A program made the position numbers and the translations under genes. DNA of 64,000 nucleotides from positions 275,845-339,844 of the forward strand of contig CALMYQ010000101.1 of NCBI GenBank assembly GCA_937873655.1, written 5' to 3'. Origin of the DNA: an uncultured Lewinella sp. (lineage in GTDB: Bacteria; Bacteroidota; Bacteroidia; Chitinophagales; Saprospiraceae). Positions within the stretch are counted from its first letter, which is position 1, and the number at the start of each line of letters is the position of its first letter. The notes beneath the pieces are model-generated. The model was not told the DNA's origin. It ran no database searches and was given only the letters and a program-made list of their open reading frames with translations. Shown here in pieces: positions 17,347 to 26,445 of the stretch.

Positions 17347-18282
17347 TTAATTGACCACCAGCAGGGAGTCCTGGGATTGGCTGAAGCCGGCAAAGTTGCC
17401 GTGGCCGTTCAGGATATTGTTGTAAAGAATGACGGGATCGCCGAAGAAGCCGCCGTTGTCGGCGTCCTTGATCCGGGAAAGCGACCGGTAATAGAAGTAA
17501 TAATCGTCGGAAACGGTGCGCAGGTCGACAAAAAGCTTGCTGATAAGCTGCATTTCGGGGTCGATGTCGGCGGAAAAGCGGAAGGTGTAATTGCCGTTCA
17601 GGGGGTCGTCCTCGAGCAGGAGCCCCCCGCTCAGGTGGGCTGTGATATAATTGCTGTTGATGGATTTGCTGAAATATACCGGATAAAGGCGTGAATCCAC
17701 GATGACGGTATCGCCGTCCAGCTCGATATAATCATTGATTTTCTGGTACAGGATCAGGTGGTAATAGTTCCGCTCATCCGGGTTGTCATGAAAACTGACG
17801 CTGACGGTGAAATAATACCTTTCCAGGCTGGATTCCGGCACTTGCTCCATTTCGATCTTGTCGATGCGAAAGGCGGTAAGGTTGATCTTGGGCGGAATGC
17901 TGCTTTGGGCTTCCACGGTTTCAAACCCGGGCGCTTCAACGCGGATGGTATAGTCAACCCCCACTTCGGGCCGGCTGGAAACGGTCGTGAAATAAGGGCC
18001 TTCCTTGGTATTTTGCGGAATCACCAGTTTAAGTTCTTCAAGGGTGAGGTCGCCTTCCATCAGCCAGACCCGGGCATTCGAAATGTATTCTTCCGGCGAG
18101 TTATCGAGTACGGAGCGGCTGCGGGTAACCTGTACCTGGAGTGCCCGGTCATTGGTGAAATTGCTGATCACTACCAACTTGGGTGCGGGATCGGGTTGGT
18201 TAAAGTCGAGGTCCTCCTCGCAGGTGGATGCGCTGAGCAACAGGATCAAAAAGCCGGAGATAAGCGGGAACAGCCGATTCAT
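17347..18282 (-). CDS. DUF4249 lipoprotein
   Basis: A 311-residue predicted lipoprotein from the ATG at 18282 (MNRLFPLISGFLILLLSASTC, lipobox Cys at 21); a TTG at 18303 would add seven residues. The body is beta-rich and fits DUF4249, a Bacteroidota family: PKLVVISNFTNDRALQVQVT, NARVWLMEGDL, VDYTIRVEAPGFETVEAQSS with the PP(K)I turn, and the C-terminal DLRTVSDDYYFYYRSL. DUF4249 genes often lie beside TonB-dependent receptors and may form surface-exposed partners, but no such receptor is adjacent here. Function is unknown. Confidence 0.83.
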   Translation of the reverse strand: MNRLFPLISGFLILLLSASTCEEDLDFNQPDPAPKLVVISNFTNDRALQVQVTRSRSVLDNSPEEYISNARVWLMEGDLTLEELKLVIPQNTKEGPYFTTVSSRPEVGVDYTIRVEAPGFETVEAQSSIPPKINLTAFRIDKIEMEQVPESSLERYYFTVSVSFHDNPDERNYYHLILYQKINDYIELDGDTVIVDSRLYPVYFSKSINSNYITAHLSGGLLLEDDPLNGNYTFRFSADIDPEMQLISKLFVDLRTVSDDYYFYYRSLSRIKDADNGGFFGDPVILYNNILNGHGNFAGFSQSQDSLLVVN

Positions 18283-18346
18283 GAAAGCTGATTTGCCAGA
18301 CAAATATATTGATTTTTTTAATGGTGTAATAAAAACATTTCAGGAT

Positions 18347-19480
18347 TTATGAGATCAGCCACCATTTCAGCAGCCATCCGAGGCTGATTCCCAAATAATT
18401 ACCGACCGCATACCCCAGCAGTCCCAGGGCGATGCCGTTAAAAACGAGCCGGCGGTTGCCGATCACCGCAGCTACCTGACCGATGAACGCGGGGCCGTAA
18501 ATGCCGGCCGTTGAAGCGATCAGGCAGGTATCCCGGTCGATGCCGAAAACCCTGCAAAACAGGAAATGGAGGATGATGGTCCCGCCGAGGGCCAGGCATG
18601 AAAACAGGATAATCCCTTGTCCGGTCTCGATCAACGCCGCAAAATCGGCCTGCAATCCGAGTGCCACGCAAAATGCCAGCAACAGGAATTCGCCGGTTTC
18701 GAAACTTCCGGGTCTGTTCCTTACCGAGGGTACAAAGGAAAGGGTCAGGCCGAGGGTGGTCAGGCATAAAATGATCAGGGCAATGTCCTCCAATTTGCCC
18801 GTGAACAGCAAACAAAGTCCGACCGAACCGGCTACGACCAGAACGGCAAGCCCTGCGCTGAACAAAACGTCTCTTGCCCCGAATTTCGGGTTGTCCCCGA
18901 TTTCAGCCGCTTCGGCAACTCCGGCAACCCGGTAAGCAGGCAGCCATTTCAGGAGCAGCCGCGGCAGGAAGGAGCTCAACAGCACCAGGTATACCCCGCC
19001 GCCGAAAATATCCGCTGCATTCACGGCGATCAGCTCATTTTCGGAAGCCCCGAGCGCAATACCGATGGCCTGCATGTTGGGCGTTCCTCCGGTGTACATC
19101 CCGGTCAGCATACCCGCCAGCCGCCAGGAGTCGGTTAGGTGGTGCCGGAAAGCCCAGGCCACGAGTGCCGTACTCAATATTCCGGCTGCAGCGCACAATC
19201 CGAACGCCAGCAGCGGTTTTCCGGCGCTACGGATTTGTCCCAAAAGATCGGTTGGAAACAACAGCAACGGCAAGGCGAGCAACAAGGAGGCCTGCATAGC
19301 CGCGGAAGCGACCTCGGTATTGATGGTCACCCCGGGGAGATTTCCCGCAGCAATGCCTACCGCATAACAAAAAACCACCGGGCTGATCCAATCCGGCAGC
19401 CAGCCCTTTTTATGGAGCCACCGCCCCGCTACAGGCCCGAGCGCGATCAACAGTATTTCGAGCAGGACAACAGGTTTCAT
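18347..19480 (-). CDS. DUF819 family membrane protein
   Basis: A 377-residue inner-membrane protein with about ten hydrophobic segments. The signature GMLTGMYTGGTPNMQAIGIAL followed by NAADIFGGGVYLVLL is characteristic of the DUF819 (YjcL) group. The second half repeats the small-residue pattern (TAGIYGPAFIGQVAAVIGNR). It resembles secondary transporters of the glutamate/sodium or bile-acid symporter type, but no substrate is established. It ends 8 bases after the neighbouring Clp-like gene stop on the same strand, so the two may share a transcript. Confidence 0.82.
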   Translation of the reverse strand: MKPVVLLEILLIALGPVAGRWLHKKGWLPDWISPVVFCYAVGIAAGNLPGVTINTEVASAAMQASLLLALPLLLFPTDLLGQIRSAGKPLLAFGLCAAAGILSTALVAWAFRHHLTDSWRLAGMLTGMYTGGTPNMQAIGIALGASENELIAVNAADIFGGGVYLVLLSSFLPRLLLKWLPAYRVAGVAEAAEIGDNPKFGARDVLFSAGLAVLVVAGSVGLCLLFTGKLEDIALIILCLTTLGLTLSFVPSVRNRPGSFETGEFLLLAFCVALGLQADFAALIETGQGIILFSCLALGGTIILHFLFCRVFGIDRDTCLIASTAGIYGPAFIGQVAAVIGNRRLVFNGIALGLLGYAVGNYLGISLGWLLKWWLIS

Positions 19481-19488
19481 TCGGGAAA

Positions 19489-21762
19489 TTATTCAATATT
19501 TACCGACAGCCCGCCGCTCCAGTCGAGCGACAAACGGCAGTCGGTCACTTGCTGATGCTCCAGCATCCAGGCGGCCAGCGGTGTGACGACGTACCGGTCG
19601 ATGGCCCGCTGCAGGGGCCTGGCGCCGTACCTTTCGTCAAACCCCGTATTGACCAGCCAATCCACCAAACCGGGAGAAAAGATGAGGGTCAGCCGGCGTT
19701 TGGCGATCCCTTCTCTGGCATCCAGCTCCCTCAGCTCCTTGAAAGCGATCCTTTGAATATCCGCTTGCTGCAGCGGGTTGAACAGCACCACCCCATCGAT
19801 CCGGTTAAAAAACTCGGGCCGGAAAAACCCTTCAATGGCGGACATATAATGCTTTTCCTCCGAAGTCGTTTTGGTGAAGGCGATGGACTGCTGCCTGGAA
19901 GCGCCCAGATTCGAGGTCAGGATGATCACCGCATTCCTGAAGTTGGTGATGCGGCCGAAGCCGTCGACCAGATGCCCTTCATCCAATACGGTGAGCAGGG
20001 CGTCGAAGATCGCGGGGTGCGCCTTTTCGACTTCATCCAGCAGCAAAACGGCAAAGGGCCTTTCGCGGATCTCCTTTACCAATTGGCCCGGTTCCTTGCC
20101 TTCCCCGATCAGCCGGGTTATCATGGCCGGGTGTTGGAATTCGCTCATATCCAGCCGGATCAGCGGAGATTTGTTTTGACCGGCCCCAAAGAAATACTCT
20201 GCCAGCACTTTGGCGCTGGCAGTTTTGCCCACGCCTGTGGGGCCCGCAAAGATCAGGGTAGCGATAGGCTTAGCCGGGTTATTGATCCCGGCTTTGAAGA
20301 CCTTGACGACTTCGCAAAGTTTATCCACCACATCATTCTGTCCGATGATCCGGGTACTGAAGAAGCTGCGGAGGGCCTCGCTGTCGAGCAAGATCTCATC
20401 GCGCAGGAACAGTTCCGGCAAACCGGTCTGCTGTATAAAATTCCGGATCACTGCGTTCTTGTCGATCCTGGGCAAGGCTCGGTTCTCGGCTTCATTGAGG
20501 CAAAAACCAAAAAACCGGATCGCTTTGCCCGGGAATGCTTCGTAAGGATAATAACGGAGCAGGAGCCGGTGGGCCAGCATGCGGGCATCCGGGGTGATTT
20601 GTATTTTGAATTTCTGGGCCGCAAAATCGGCCAGCTTATCCAGGATGGAAAACACCTTGTTTTCGGGCATTTCCGTCAGTCGGATCAATTGGAAATTCTG
20701 GACAAAACCGGGCAACAGCCGCCTGATCGTTTCCAATTCTTCCTCGGTGGTTTCGCCGACGATCTGGAGTTTCCCGCCCTGCAGGAAAGGGATCAGGAAA
20801 GCCCCTACGCTGTCCTCGGCGCCTTCCCCGCCGGTCTGGATCAGCTGGATGATGTCCATGACCCAAAGTATCCCGTTAGCTGACATGAGTTCCATGATCA
20901 GCTTTTCGCAGGTTTCCTGCCATTCGCCGAGGTACCTGGCGCTGGCGGTTATGCGCTGGGACATGATGCGCCAGAAGGTGAAATCAAGTTTTTGCCGGCG
21001 GCTGTGCGCACTCAACTTGCGGACGGCGGTTGAAATCAGCGCGCTTTTCCCGACGCCTCTGGGGCCTACGACCAGTACGTTGACCCGATTGTTGATCAGT
21101 TTGTCGATGATCTCGGAAATCTCGGTTTCCATTTCCCAGGCCGTATCCGGAATAAAGCCGCTTTTCTTGCCCGAAGCCTTGCTCACCTTCAGGGGGTACT
21201 GCTCGGCCAGGTGGGATAGCGTCGGGAAAGAACGTTGGCCCGGGAAATGATTCCAGGCCGGCTCGCGGTCTTTGTTCACCTTCAGGGTGATCTGTTCGAG
21301 TTTCGGCTTGGGAAAGGTCAGTTGCCGGTAGATCTCTTCGGGCTCCATCGCATTGGAGAGGGAGGTCAGAAAATGGCTGGCCAGAATATCGAATTGCCGG
21401 GCGTCGTAATAGATGAAATGTTTGTTGAACAAGGGAAAAAAACAGGCATAGTGCCCGCGTTCCGTTTCGCCGAAAACAGCGGGAGTCGACAGTTCGACCT
21501 GATGGGCAACCGGGAACGCCCCCATTTTGTCGATGTAAGAAGGCTGAATAGCGACGTTGACCATTTTGAGTTTGGGCTCCAGCAGGTCGATATAGGGGTA
21601 TTCGTTGTGCCGCTTGTAGATGCGTTGCAAATGATTGGAAAGGGAGGTTTTAAGGGCCTTTACATCCTTTTCAACCAGTTCGTACTCCGTACCGACCAGT
21701 AATCCCAGAACAAGGCCGGTATCCAGGGTATAAACCAATAAGGGGTAATTGATCTTTTCCAT
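19489..21762 (-). CDS. Atypical two-AAA Clp-like ATPase with unknown N-terminal domain
   Basis: A 757-residue class I Clp-like protein. Residues 1-210 do not resemble the Clp N-domain and I cannot name them. The first AAA module (about 215-440) has Walker A GPRGVGKSALIS but its Walker B position reads GILWVMDIIQLI, lacking the catalytic DE pair. The second AAA module (about 480-757) is intact: Walker A GPTGVGKTASAKVLAEYFFG, Walker B VLLLDEVEKAHP, sensor 1 LTSNLGA, arginine finger FFNRIDGVVLF, and sensor 2 GARPLQRAIDRY. The coiled-coil M-domain of ClpB is absent, and no ClpP-binding IGF-type loop was seen. It probably remodels proteins using the second ring for ATP hydrolysis. Calling it ClpB or ClpV would be premature; no T6SS genes are near. 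Confidence 0.75.
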   Translation of the reverse strand: MEKINYPLLVYTLDTGLVLGLLVGTEYELVEKDVKALKTSLSNHLQRIYKRHNEYPYIDLLEPKLKMVNVAIQPSYIDKMGAFPVAHQVELSTPAVFGETERGHYACFFPLFNKHFIYYDARQFDILASHFLTSLSNAMEPEEIYRQLTFPKPKLEQITLKVNKDREPAWNHFPGQRSFPTLSHLAEQYPLKVSKASGKKSGFIPDTAWEMETEISEIIDKLINNRVNVLVVGPRGVGKSALISTAVRKLSAHSRRQKLDFTFWRIMSQRITASARYLGEWQETCEKLIMELMSANGILWVMDIIQLIQTGGEGAEDSVGAFLIPFLQGGKLQIVGETTEEELETIRRLLPGFVQNFQLIRLTEMPENKVFSILDKLADFAAQKFKIQITPDARMLAHRLLLRYYPYEAFPGKAIRFFGFCLNEAENRALPRIDKNAVIRNFIQQTGLPELFLRDEILLDSEALRSFFSTRIIGQNDVVDKLCEVVKVFKAGINNPAKPIATLIFAGPTGVGKTASAKVLAEYFFGAGQNKSPLIRLDMSEFQHPAMITRLIGEGKEPGQLVKEIRERPFAVLLLDEVEKAHPAIFDALLTVLDEGHLVDGFGRITNFRNAVIILTSNLGASRQQSIAFTKTTSEEKHYMSAIEGFFRPEFFNRIDGVVLFNPLQQADIQRIAFKELRELDAREGIAKRRLTLIFSPGLVDWLVNTGFDERYGARPLQRAIDRYVVTPLAAWMLEHQQVTDCRLSLDWSGGLSVNIE

Positions 21763-21793
21763 TCGGGTGGAAAGATAATTTTTTTTCGGCGCT

Positions 21794-22972
21794 CTATTCC
21801 ACTTCCAGCATTAATCCTTTCAGGTAGGCCCCTTCCGGATGAAAGAGGTTGACCGGGTGGTCGGCGGGTTGGCCGAGTTCCTGCATGACCCTGATCTTGC
21901 GCCCTGCTTCGAGCGCAGCCGCTACGATGGTGTGGTTGAACAGGGGCCGGTCGATAACCTGAGAGCAGGAGAACGTCAGCATGATGCCGCCCGGCATGAT
22001 GCTTTTCAAAGCCAGGGCGTTCAGGCGCTTATACCCCTGGACGGCGCTGTGCCGCTTGGCGATATTTTTGGCAAATGCCGGCGGGTCCACGATCATCAGG
22101 TCGTAGCGGTCATTGTTGCTGCCCAGCCAGGGGATCACATCCGCTGTGATCGAACGGTGCCGCCCGGGGTCGAACCCGTTGAGGGCTACGTTCCGGCCGG
22201 TCCATTCCATGGCTTTGGCGGATACGTCTACCGAATCCACCGACTTCGCACCGGCGCCCAGCGCGTAAATCGAAAAGCCGCCTGTGTAGCAAAAAGCGTT
22301 CAGTACTTTTTTGCCGGCAGCCAGTCCGCCGACCAGTTTCCTGTTTTCCCGTTGATCCAGGAAAAAACCGGTTTTTTGTCCGGCAGCCCAATCGACATGG
22401 AAGCGATAGCCGTTTTCAAGTACCTGCGATTGATCCTGGGCGCCCCACAAATAGCCGTTCTGGACGCCCTGGGCGTAAGTCTTGGGCAGGGTTTCCCTGC
22501 TTTTGTCGTAGACGGCCGTCAGTGCATCGCCGAAAACCTGTTGCAAGGCCTGCACCAGGGAATCCCGGATGAGGTGCATGCCGATGGAGTGGCATTGAAC
22601 AACGGCCACACCGGCGTACCAATCGATGATGAGCCCCGGCAAGCCGTCGCCTTCGGCGTGAACAAGCCGGAAGCAGTTTGTTTCATCCGGCCGGGGCAGG
22701 CCTATTGCAAGGCGGTAATCGGCGGCGTTCTGAATCCTGCCGGTCCAGAATGACTGATCCGGCCAGACCGGCTCGAAGGTAAAGATGCGTACGCAGATAT
22801 TGCCGTCCTGATAATGCCCGGTAGCCAGGTGTTGCCCGGATTGGTTGCAAACCGCGACCGTATCCCCATCGGCGGGACTGCCCTCGATGCGGGCAACGGC
22901 GCCGGAGAACACCCAAGGGTGGAACCGCATTACGGCTGCTTCTTTTTTCGGCTTCAGGAAAATTTTCTTCAT
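21794..22972 (-). CDS. rlmI: RlmI-like 23S rRNA cytosine-C5-methyltransferase
   Basis: A 392-residue class I methyltransferase. Residues 1-75 form a PUA domain (RFHPWVFSGAVARIEGSP, GHYQDGNICVRIF). The central EEHD-like linker is followed by the SAM domain at about 175-392: KTGFFLDQRENRKLVGGL, VLNAFCYTGGFSIYALGAGA (motif I), VDSVDVSAKAMEWTGRN, DLMIVDPPAFAKN (motif IV DPP) and LTFSCSQVIDRPLF. In E. coli the orthologue methylates C1962 of 23S rRNA. The order of motifs and the length are normal. It lies 78 bases downstream of the RNA-binding protein gene, separated by a strong hairpin terminator. Confidence 0.88.
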   Translation of the reverse strand: MKKIFLKPKKEAAVMRFHPWVFSGAVARIEGSPADGDTVAVCNQSGQHLATGHYQDGNICVRIFTFEPVWPDQSFWTGRIQNAADYRLAIGLPRPDETNCFRLVHAEGDGLPGLIIDWYAGVAVVQCHSIGMHLIRDSLVQALQQVFGDALTAVYDKSRETLPKTYAQGVQNGYLWGAQDQSQVLENGYRFHVDWAAGQKTGFFLDQRENRKLVGGLAAGKKVLNAFCYTGGFSIYALGAGAKSVDSVDVSAKAMEWTGRNVALNGFDPGRHRSITADVIPWLGSNNDRYDLMIVDPPAFAKNIAKRHSAVQGYKRLNALALKSIMPGGIMLTFSCSQVIDRPLFNHTIVAAALEAGRKIRVMQELGQPADHPVNLFHPEGAYLKGLMLEVE

Positions 22973-22987
22973 CGGGCAAAAATAAGA

Positions 22988-23021
22988 AAGCCGGCGGATG
23001 ATGTTACTCGCCCGCCGGCTT
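22988..23021 (-). terminator. Rho-independent terminator of the RRM protein gene
   Basis: AAGCCGGCGG and CCGCCGGCTT form a perfect 10-bp stem around a 14-base loop. On the reverse strand it is followed by TCTTATTTTT. It begins 30 bases after the RNA-binding protein stop and separates it from rlmI. Confidence 0.8.
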
Positions 23022-23050
23022 CATTATTAAAAATCCGTAAACGGAAAATC

Positions 23051-23536
23051 TTAATCCCAGTCGTTGCGACGCCGGAAGTTGTCGCGGTCACGGTTCCGGT
23101 CGCGGTTGTAGCCACCGTCGCGGTCGCGGTCACGGTTGAAGCCGCCGCGATCACCGCCGCCGCTGCCGCCGCGGTTGAAACCACCGCCGCCACCGCCGCC
23201 GCCGCGGTTAAACCCGCCGCCGCCGCCGCCGCGATTGAAGCCGCCGCCGCCGCTGCGGTTGAAACCACCGCCGCCACCGCCGCCGCCGCGGGATTCGCGC
23301 GGTTCAGCTTGTTTAACAATGATGGTGCGGCCATCAAGTTCTGCTTCGTTCAATGCGGCAATAGCTGCTTTTGCCTCATCGTCATTCGGCATTTCAACAA
23401 AGGCGAAACCACGGGAACGGCCCGTCTCGTGGTCAGTAATGACCTTAGCGGAATCTACTTCACCGTAGGCTTCAAAAGCCGTGCGCAGATCGTCGCTATC
23501 GGTTTCAAAATTCAACTTTGCTACAAAAATGTTCAT
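23051..23536 (-). CDS. RRM-type RNA-binding protein with RGG/FNRGG tail
   Basis: A 161-residue protein. Residues 1-78 are one RRM: MNIFVAKLNFETDSDDLRTA (RNP2 IFVAKL) and SRGFAFVEMP (RNP1), complete with both aromatic contacts. Residues 79-161 are low-complexity Gly/Arg/Asn/Phe with repeated GGGGFNRGG units and a terminal RDRDR/NRDR stretch. Such Rbp proteins are widespread in cyanobacteria and Bacteroidota and bind RNA in stress or cold response and possibly as global regulators; the RGG tail may favour condensation. The repeat gives long GC-rich false reading frames on the other strand. It is preceded by an unusually long structured leader and followed by a strong terminator, so it is a single-gene transcript. 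Confidence 0.9.
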   Translation of the reverse strand: MNIFVAKLNFETDSDDLRTAFEAYGEVDSAKVITDHETGRSRGFAFVEMPNDDEAKAAIAALNEAELDGRTIIVKQAEPRESRGGGGGGGGFNRSGGGGFNRGGGGGGFNRGGGGGGGGFNRGGSGGGDRGGFNRDRDRDGGYNRDRNRDRDNFRRRNDWD

Positions 23537-23850
23537 TACAAAAAATAATTAATAATTAAAAATTAAAAAAGACCAACAAACGCATAAAAATTAAATAGCC
23601 AACGAACTAATCTTCCGCTGAACGCATAAGATATCCCTGTTGAATCGATCAGGAAATATCATCGTCCGGATTCGTTCCAACCGGACAGTCCACACTTAAG
23701 TTGTAGCTAGTGAAATGGAATACCATACTGAGGAAGGCCCGAATGACTGGCTAAAACTTAACACCCTATTAGCGCAAGCCTGAATGCATCCCGCCTTGAA
23801 CGAGCGGGTTTTCATACAGCAAATGAAAAGGTACTTTTACTTTCACCGTA
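23537..23850 (-). promoter_or_regulatory. Long structured 5' leader (or separate small RNA) upstream of the RRM gene
   Basis: From the promoter motif at 23851 to the RRM start there are about 310 bases without a gene. On the reverse strand they can form several hairpins: 23790-23808 (CCCGC/GCGGG); a long imperfect stem pairing about 23746-23761 with about 23697-23712 (16-base arms, about two mismatches), with ATGG/CCAT inside; 23665-23687 (GTCCGG/CCGGAC); and 23630-23661 (GATATCCCTG with CAGGAAATATC). The last 60 bases before the start are A/T-rich and unpaired. It does not show tmRNA, RNase P or SRP landmarks. An autoregulatory or temperature-responsive leader, or an independent RNA, are both possible. 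The rest of the gap, 23859-23988, shows nothing recognisable. Confidence 0.5.
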
Positions 23851-23858
23851 CAAAGATA
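23851..23858 (-). promoter_or_regulatory. Putative -7 promoter element of the RRM gene/leader
   Basis: The reverse strand reads TATCTTTG, a full TAnnTTTG match, with TTTCG about 19 bases upstream as a near -33 element. It lies 315 bases before the RRM start. Confidence 0.5.
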
Positions 23859-23988
23859 ATCCATTTTTGAATACGAAACGCGGAGGCTCTCCACTTTTTA
23901 ACGCGACGCCTCCATTTTTTAACATCCCCGCCTAATTTTCAGCTTTTTACAGGTCATTTTGTACCTTACCCGCTAAAAATCCGATTGC

Positions 23989-26346
23989 ATGAAGAACATC
24001 TATCTACCATTAGTGATTGGCGTATCGCTATGCCTTCCCGCAGCGATTTTCTCCCAGGAAAAAAACCTGGATTACAATAAATTCCGGCAGCTGTATATGG
24101 AGTTGCCGACGCCCAATTCCTACCGGACCGCATCCGGCGCACCAGGGCATGAATACTACCAGCAACGCGCCGACTATGTCATGGACATCGAGCTGGATGA
24201 CGACAACCAGATCGTCCGCGGCACTGAAACCGTGACCTATTTCAACCAATCGCCCGACCCCCTGAACTATATCTGGCTCCAGCTGGATCAGAATATGCGC
24301 TCGAAAGAATCGGATACATACAAGATCCAGACCAACGACCTTGAGGGCCGGGTCGGCTTCAACCAGATCATGCGGATGCACAACCATTTTGACGGCGGAT
24401 TCAACATCGAAACGGTCAAGGACGCTGCAGGCAAAGAGCTGACCCACGTCATCAACAAGACCATGATGCGCATCAACCTGCCGCAACCGCTGGCGCCCGG
24501 CGCCAAGTTCGTATTCAACGTAAAATGGTGGTACAAGATCAATAACCGCCTCAAGGACGGCGGCCGCTCCGGTTATGAGTACTTTGAAGACGAGGACAAC
24601 TACCTGTATACCATCGCCCAGTTTTACCCCCGCATGGCCGTTTATAACGAGGTGGAAGGCTGGCAGCACAAGCAGTTCCTCGGCGCCGGCGAATTTACCC
24701 TGACCTTCGGTAATTTCGATGTTCGCATCACCGTGCCGGCCGACCATGTCGTCGGCGCAACCGGCGAGCTCCAGAATGCCAGGACGGTACTGACCGATGC
24801 CCAGCGCAAGCGCATGGAAGAGGCGCGCATGAATACCAAAGATCCCGTATTCATCGTCACGGAAGCCGAAGCCAGGGATACGGAAGCCAAGCGCTCGAAA
24901 GAAAAGAAAACCTGGGTCTACAAGGCGGAAAACGTTCGCGATTTTGCCTTTGCCACCTCCCGGAAATTCATCTGGGACGCGATGGCCGTCAAGTTCGGCG
25001 ACCGGACCGTGATGGCCATGTCCCTGTACCCCAAAGAAGGCAATCCGCTTTGGGAAAAATACAGCACGCGCGTCGTGGCCCACACGCTGAAAACCTACTC
25101 CAAATATACCTTCGATTATCCCTATCCGCTGGCTTACAGCATCCATACCGACCGGATCGGCATGGAATACCCCATGATCTGCTTCAACGGCGGGCGGCCG
25201 GAAGCCGACGGCACCTATTCGGAGCGGACAAAGTTCGGCATGATCGGCGTCATCGTCCACGAAGTAGGGCACAACTTCTTCCCGATGATCGTCAATTCCG
25301 ACGAACGGCAATGGACCTGGATGGATGAAGGCCTCAACAGTTTCCTGGAATACATCACCGAACAGGAATGGGACGCCGATTTCCCGACCAGCGGCGGGCA
25401 ACCGGTCAAAATCGTGGATTATATGAAGCTCGACAAGAGCCGGCAAAATCCCATCATGACCAACTCGGAGTCGGTGATCAGCCTGGGGCCCAATGCCTAT
25501 ACCAAACCGGCAACCGGGTTGTATATCCTCCGGGAAACCATCATGGGCCGCGAGCTCTTCGATATGGCCTTCAAGGAATACGCCCAGCGGTGGAAGTTCA
25601 AACATCCGACGCCGGCCGATTTCTTCCGCACCATGGAAGACGCTTCGGCCGTCGACCTGGATTGGTTCTGGCGCGGCTGGTTCTTCTCCACCGACAACGT
25701 GGATATCGCCATGGATAAAGTGGAATGGTTCAAGGCGAATACCCAGAACCCCGAAGTGGAAAACGCCATTACGCGCGCCAACCAGGACCAGGCCCCTAAA
25801 TACGTCGGCGACCAGCGCAACGAAACCATGCAGACCGTGGTCAAGCGCGATCCGAATATGCGGGATTTTTACGATACCTACGATCCGCTGGAGGTGACCG
25901 TACTGGACAAAAAGGAGTACGAAAGGTATATTTCCAGCCTGACCCCGGAAGAAAAAGCCATACTGGACGCCGACTACAATTACTATTCGATCCACTTTAA
26001 AAATGTGGGCGGCATGGTCATGCCCCTGATCCTGCAATTCAAATTCACGGACGGCACCTTTGAGGACGTCCGGATCCCTGCTGAGATCTGGCGCCGCAAT
26101 AACGACGAGATCAACAAGGTATTTTTCTTTGAAAAGGAAGTGGAAGAGATCGTTCTGGACCCGTACCTGGAAACTGCGGATACCGACCGCGGGAACAATT
26201 ACTGGCCGCCGCACCGCGAGCCAACCAGGTTTGAACTGTTCAAAGGGGGCGGCAGAGGGGGCTTCGGCGGCGGCAATCGCGAAAACCCGATGCAGCAGTC
26301 CAGGAAACTGGAGAAGATGAAAGAGAACGGGAATTCCGGCGGTTAA
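23989..26346 (+). CDS. Secreted M1-family metallopeptidase
   Basis: A 785-residue gluzincin aminopeptidase-like enzyme with an N-terminal signal peptide (ending PAAIFSQ). An M1 N-terminal beta-domain covers about 50-300. The catalytic domain contains VHEVGHNFFP (HExxH) followed 18 residues later by WMDEGLNSFLEY, which supplies the third zinc ligand Glu; the upstream RIGMEYPMICFNGGR stands in the place of the GAMEN substrate-binding motif. The last 35 residues are Gly/Arg/Asn-rich (GGGRGGFGGGNRENPMQQ), an unusual extension. It should act in the periplasm or outside the cell, releasing N-terminal residues from peptides. No T9SS domain was seen. It is a single gene. Confidence 0.88.
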   Translation: MKNIYLPLVIGVSLCLPAAIFSQEKNLDYNKFRQLYMELPTPNSYRTASGAPGHEYYQQRADYVMDIELDDDNQIVRGTETVTYFNQSPDPLNYIWLQLDQNMRSKESDTYKIQTNDLEGRVGFNQIMRMHNHFDGGFNIETVKDAAGKELTHVINKTMMRINLPQPLAPGAKFVFNVKWWYKINNRLKDGGRSGYEYFEDEDNYLYTIAQFYPRMAVYNEVEGWQHKQFLGAGEFTLTFGNFDVRITVPADHVVGATGELQNARTVLTDAQRKRMEEARMNTKDPVFIVTEAEARDTEAKRSKEKKTWVYKAENVRDFAFATSRKFIWDAMAVKFGDRTVMAMSLYPKEGNPLWEKYSTRVVAHTLKTYSKYTFDYPYPLAYSIHTDRIGMEYPMICFNGGRPEADGTYSERTKFGMIGVIVHEVGHNFFPMIVNSDERQWTWMDEGLNSFLEYITEQEWDADFPTSGGQPVKIVDYMKLDKSRQNPIMTNSESVISLGPNAYTKPATGLYILRETIMGRELFDMAFKEYAQRWKFKHPTPADFFRTMEDASAVDLDWFWRGWFFSTDNVDIAMDKVEWFKANTQNPEVENAITRANQDQAPKYVGDQRNETMQTVVKRDPNMRDFYDTYDPLEVTVLDKKEYERYISSLTPEEKAILDADYNYYSIHFKNVGGMVMPLILQFKFTDGTFEDVRIPAEIWRRNNDEINKVFFFEKEVEEIVLDPYLETADTDRGNNYWPPHREPTRFELFKGGGRGGFGGGNRENPMQQSRKLEKMKENGNSGG

Positions 26347-26445
26347 TTTTCCGGTTAAACCTTGCGCTATTCTGGATTTTCGTTTCAACACCCCTGCATG
26401 TTGAGCCAACTTACTCTATTACGATAACCTTATTTCAATTGTTGA

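Noticed and set aside
19489..21762. Type VI secretion ClpV
   Set aside because: No T6SS genes are nearby and the N-terminal domain and first Walker B do not fit ClpV.
23136..23468. Proline-rich or alanine-rich open frames opposite the RRM gene tail
   Set aside because: They are translations of the GGC/CGG-rich RGG repeat in other frames.
23600..23850. RNase P RNA, tmRNA or SRP RNA in the RRM leader
   Set aside because: None of the conserved landmarks of these RNAs was found on either strand.
24028..26409. A 793-residue open frame on the reverse strand
   Set aside because: It is antisense to the M1 peptidase, with no recognisable domain; the plus-strand HExxH enzyme explains the region.
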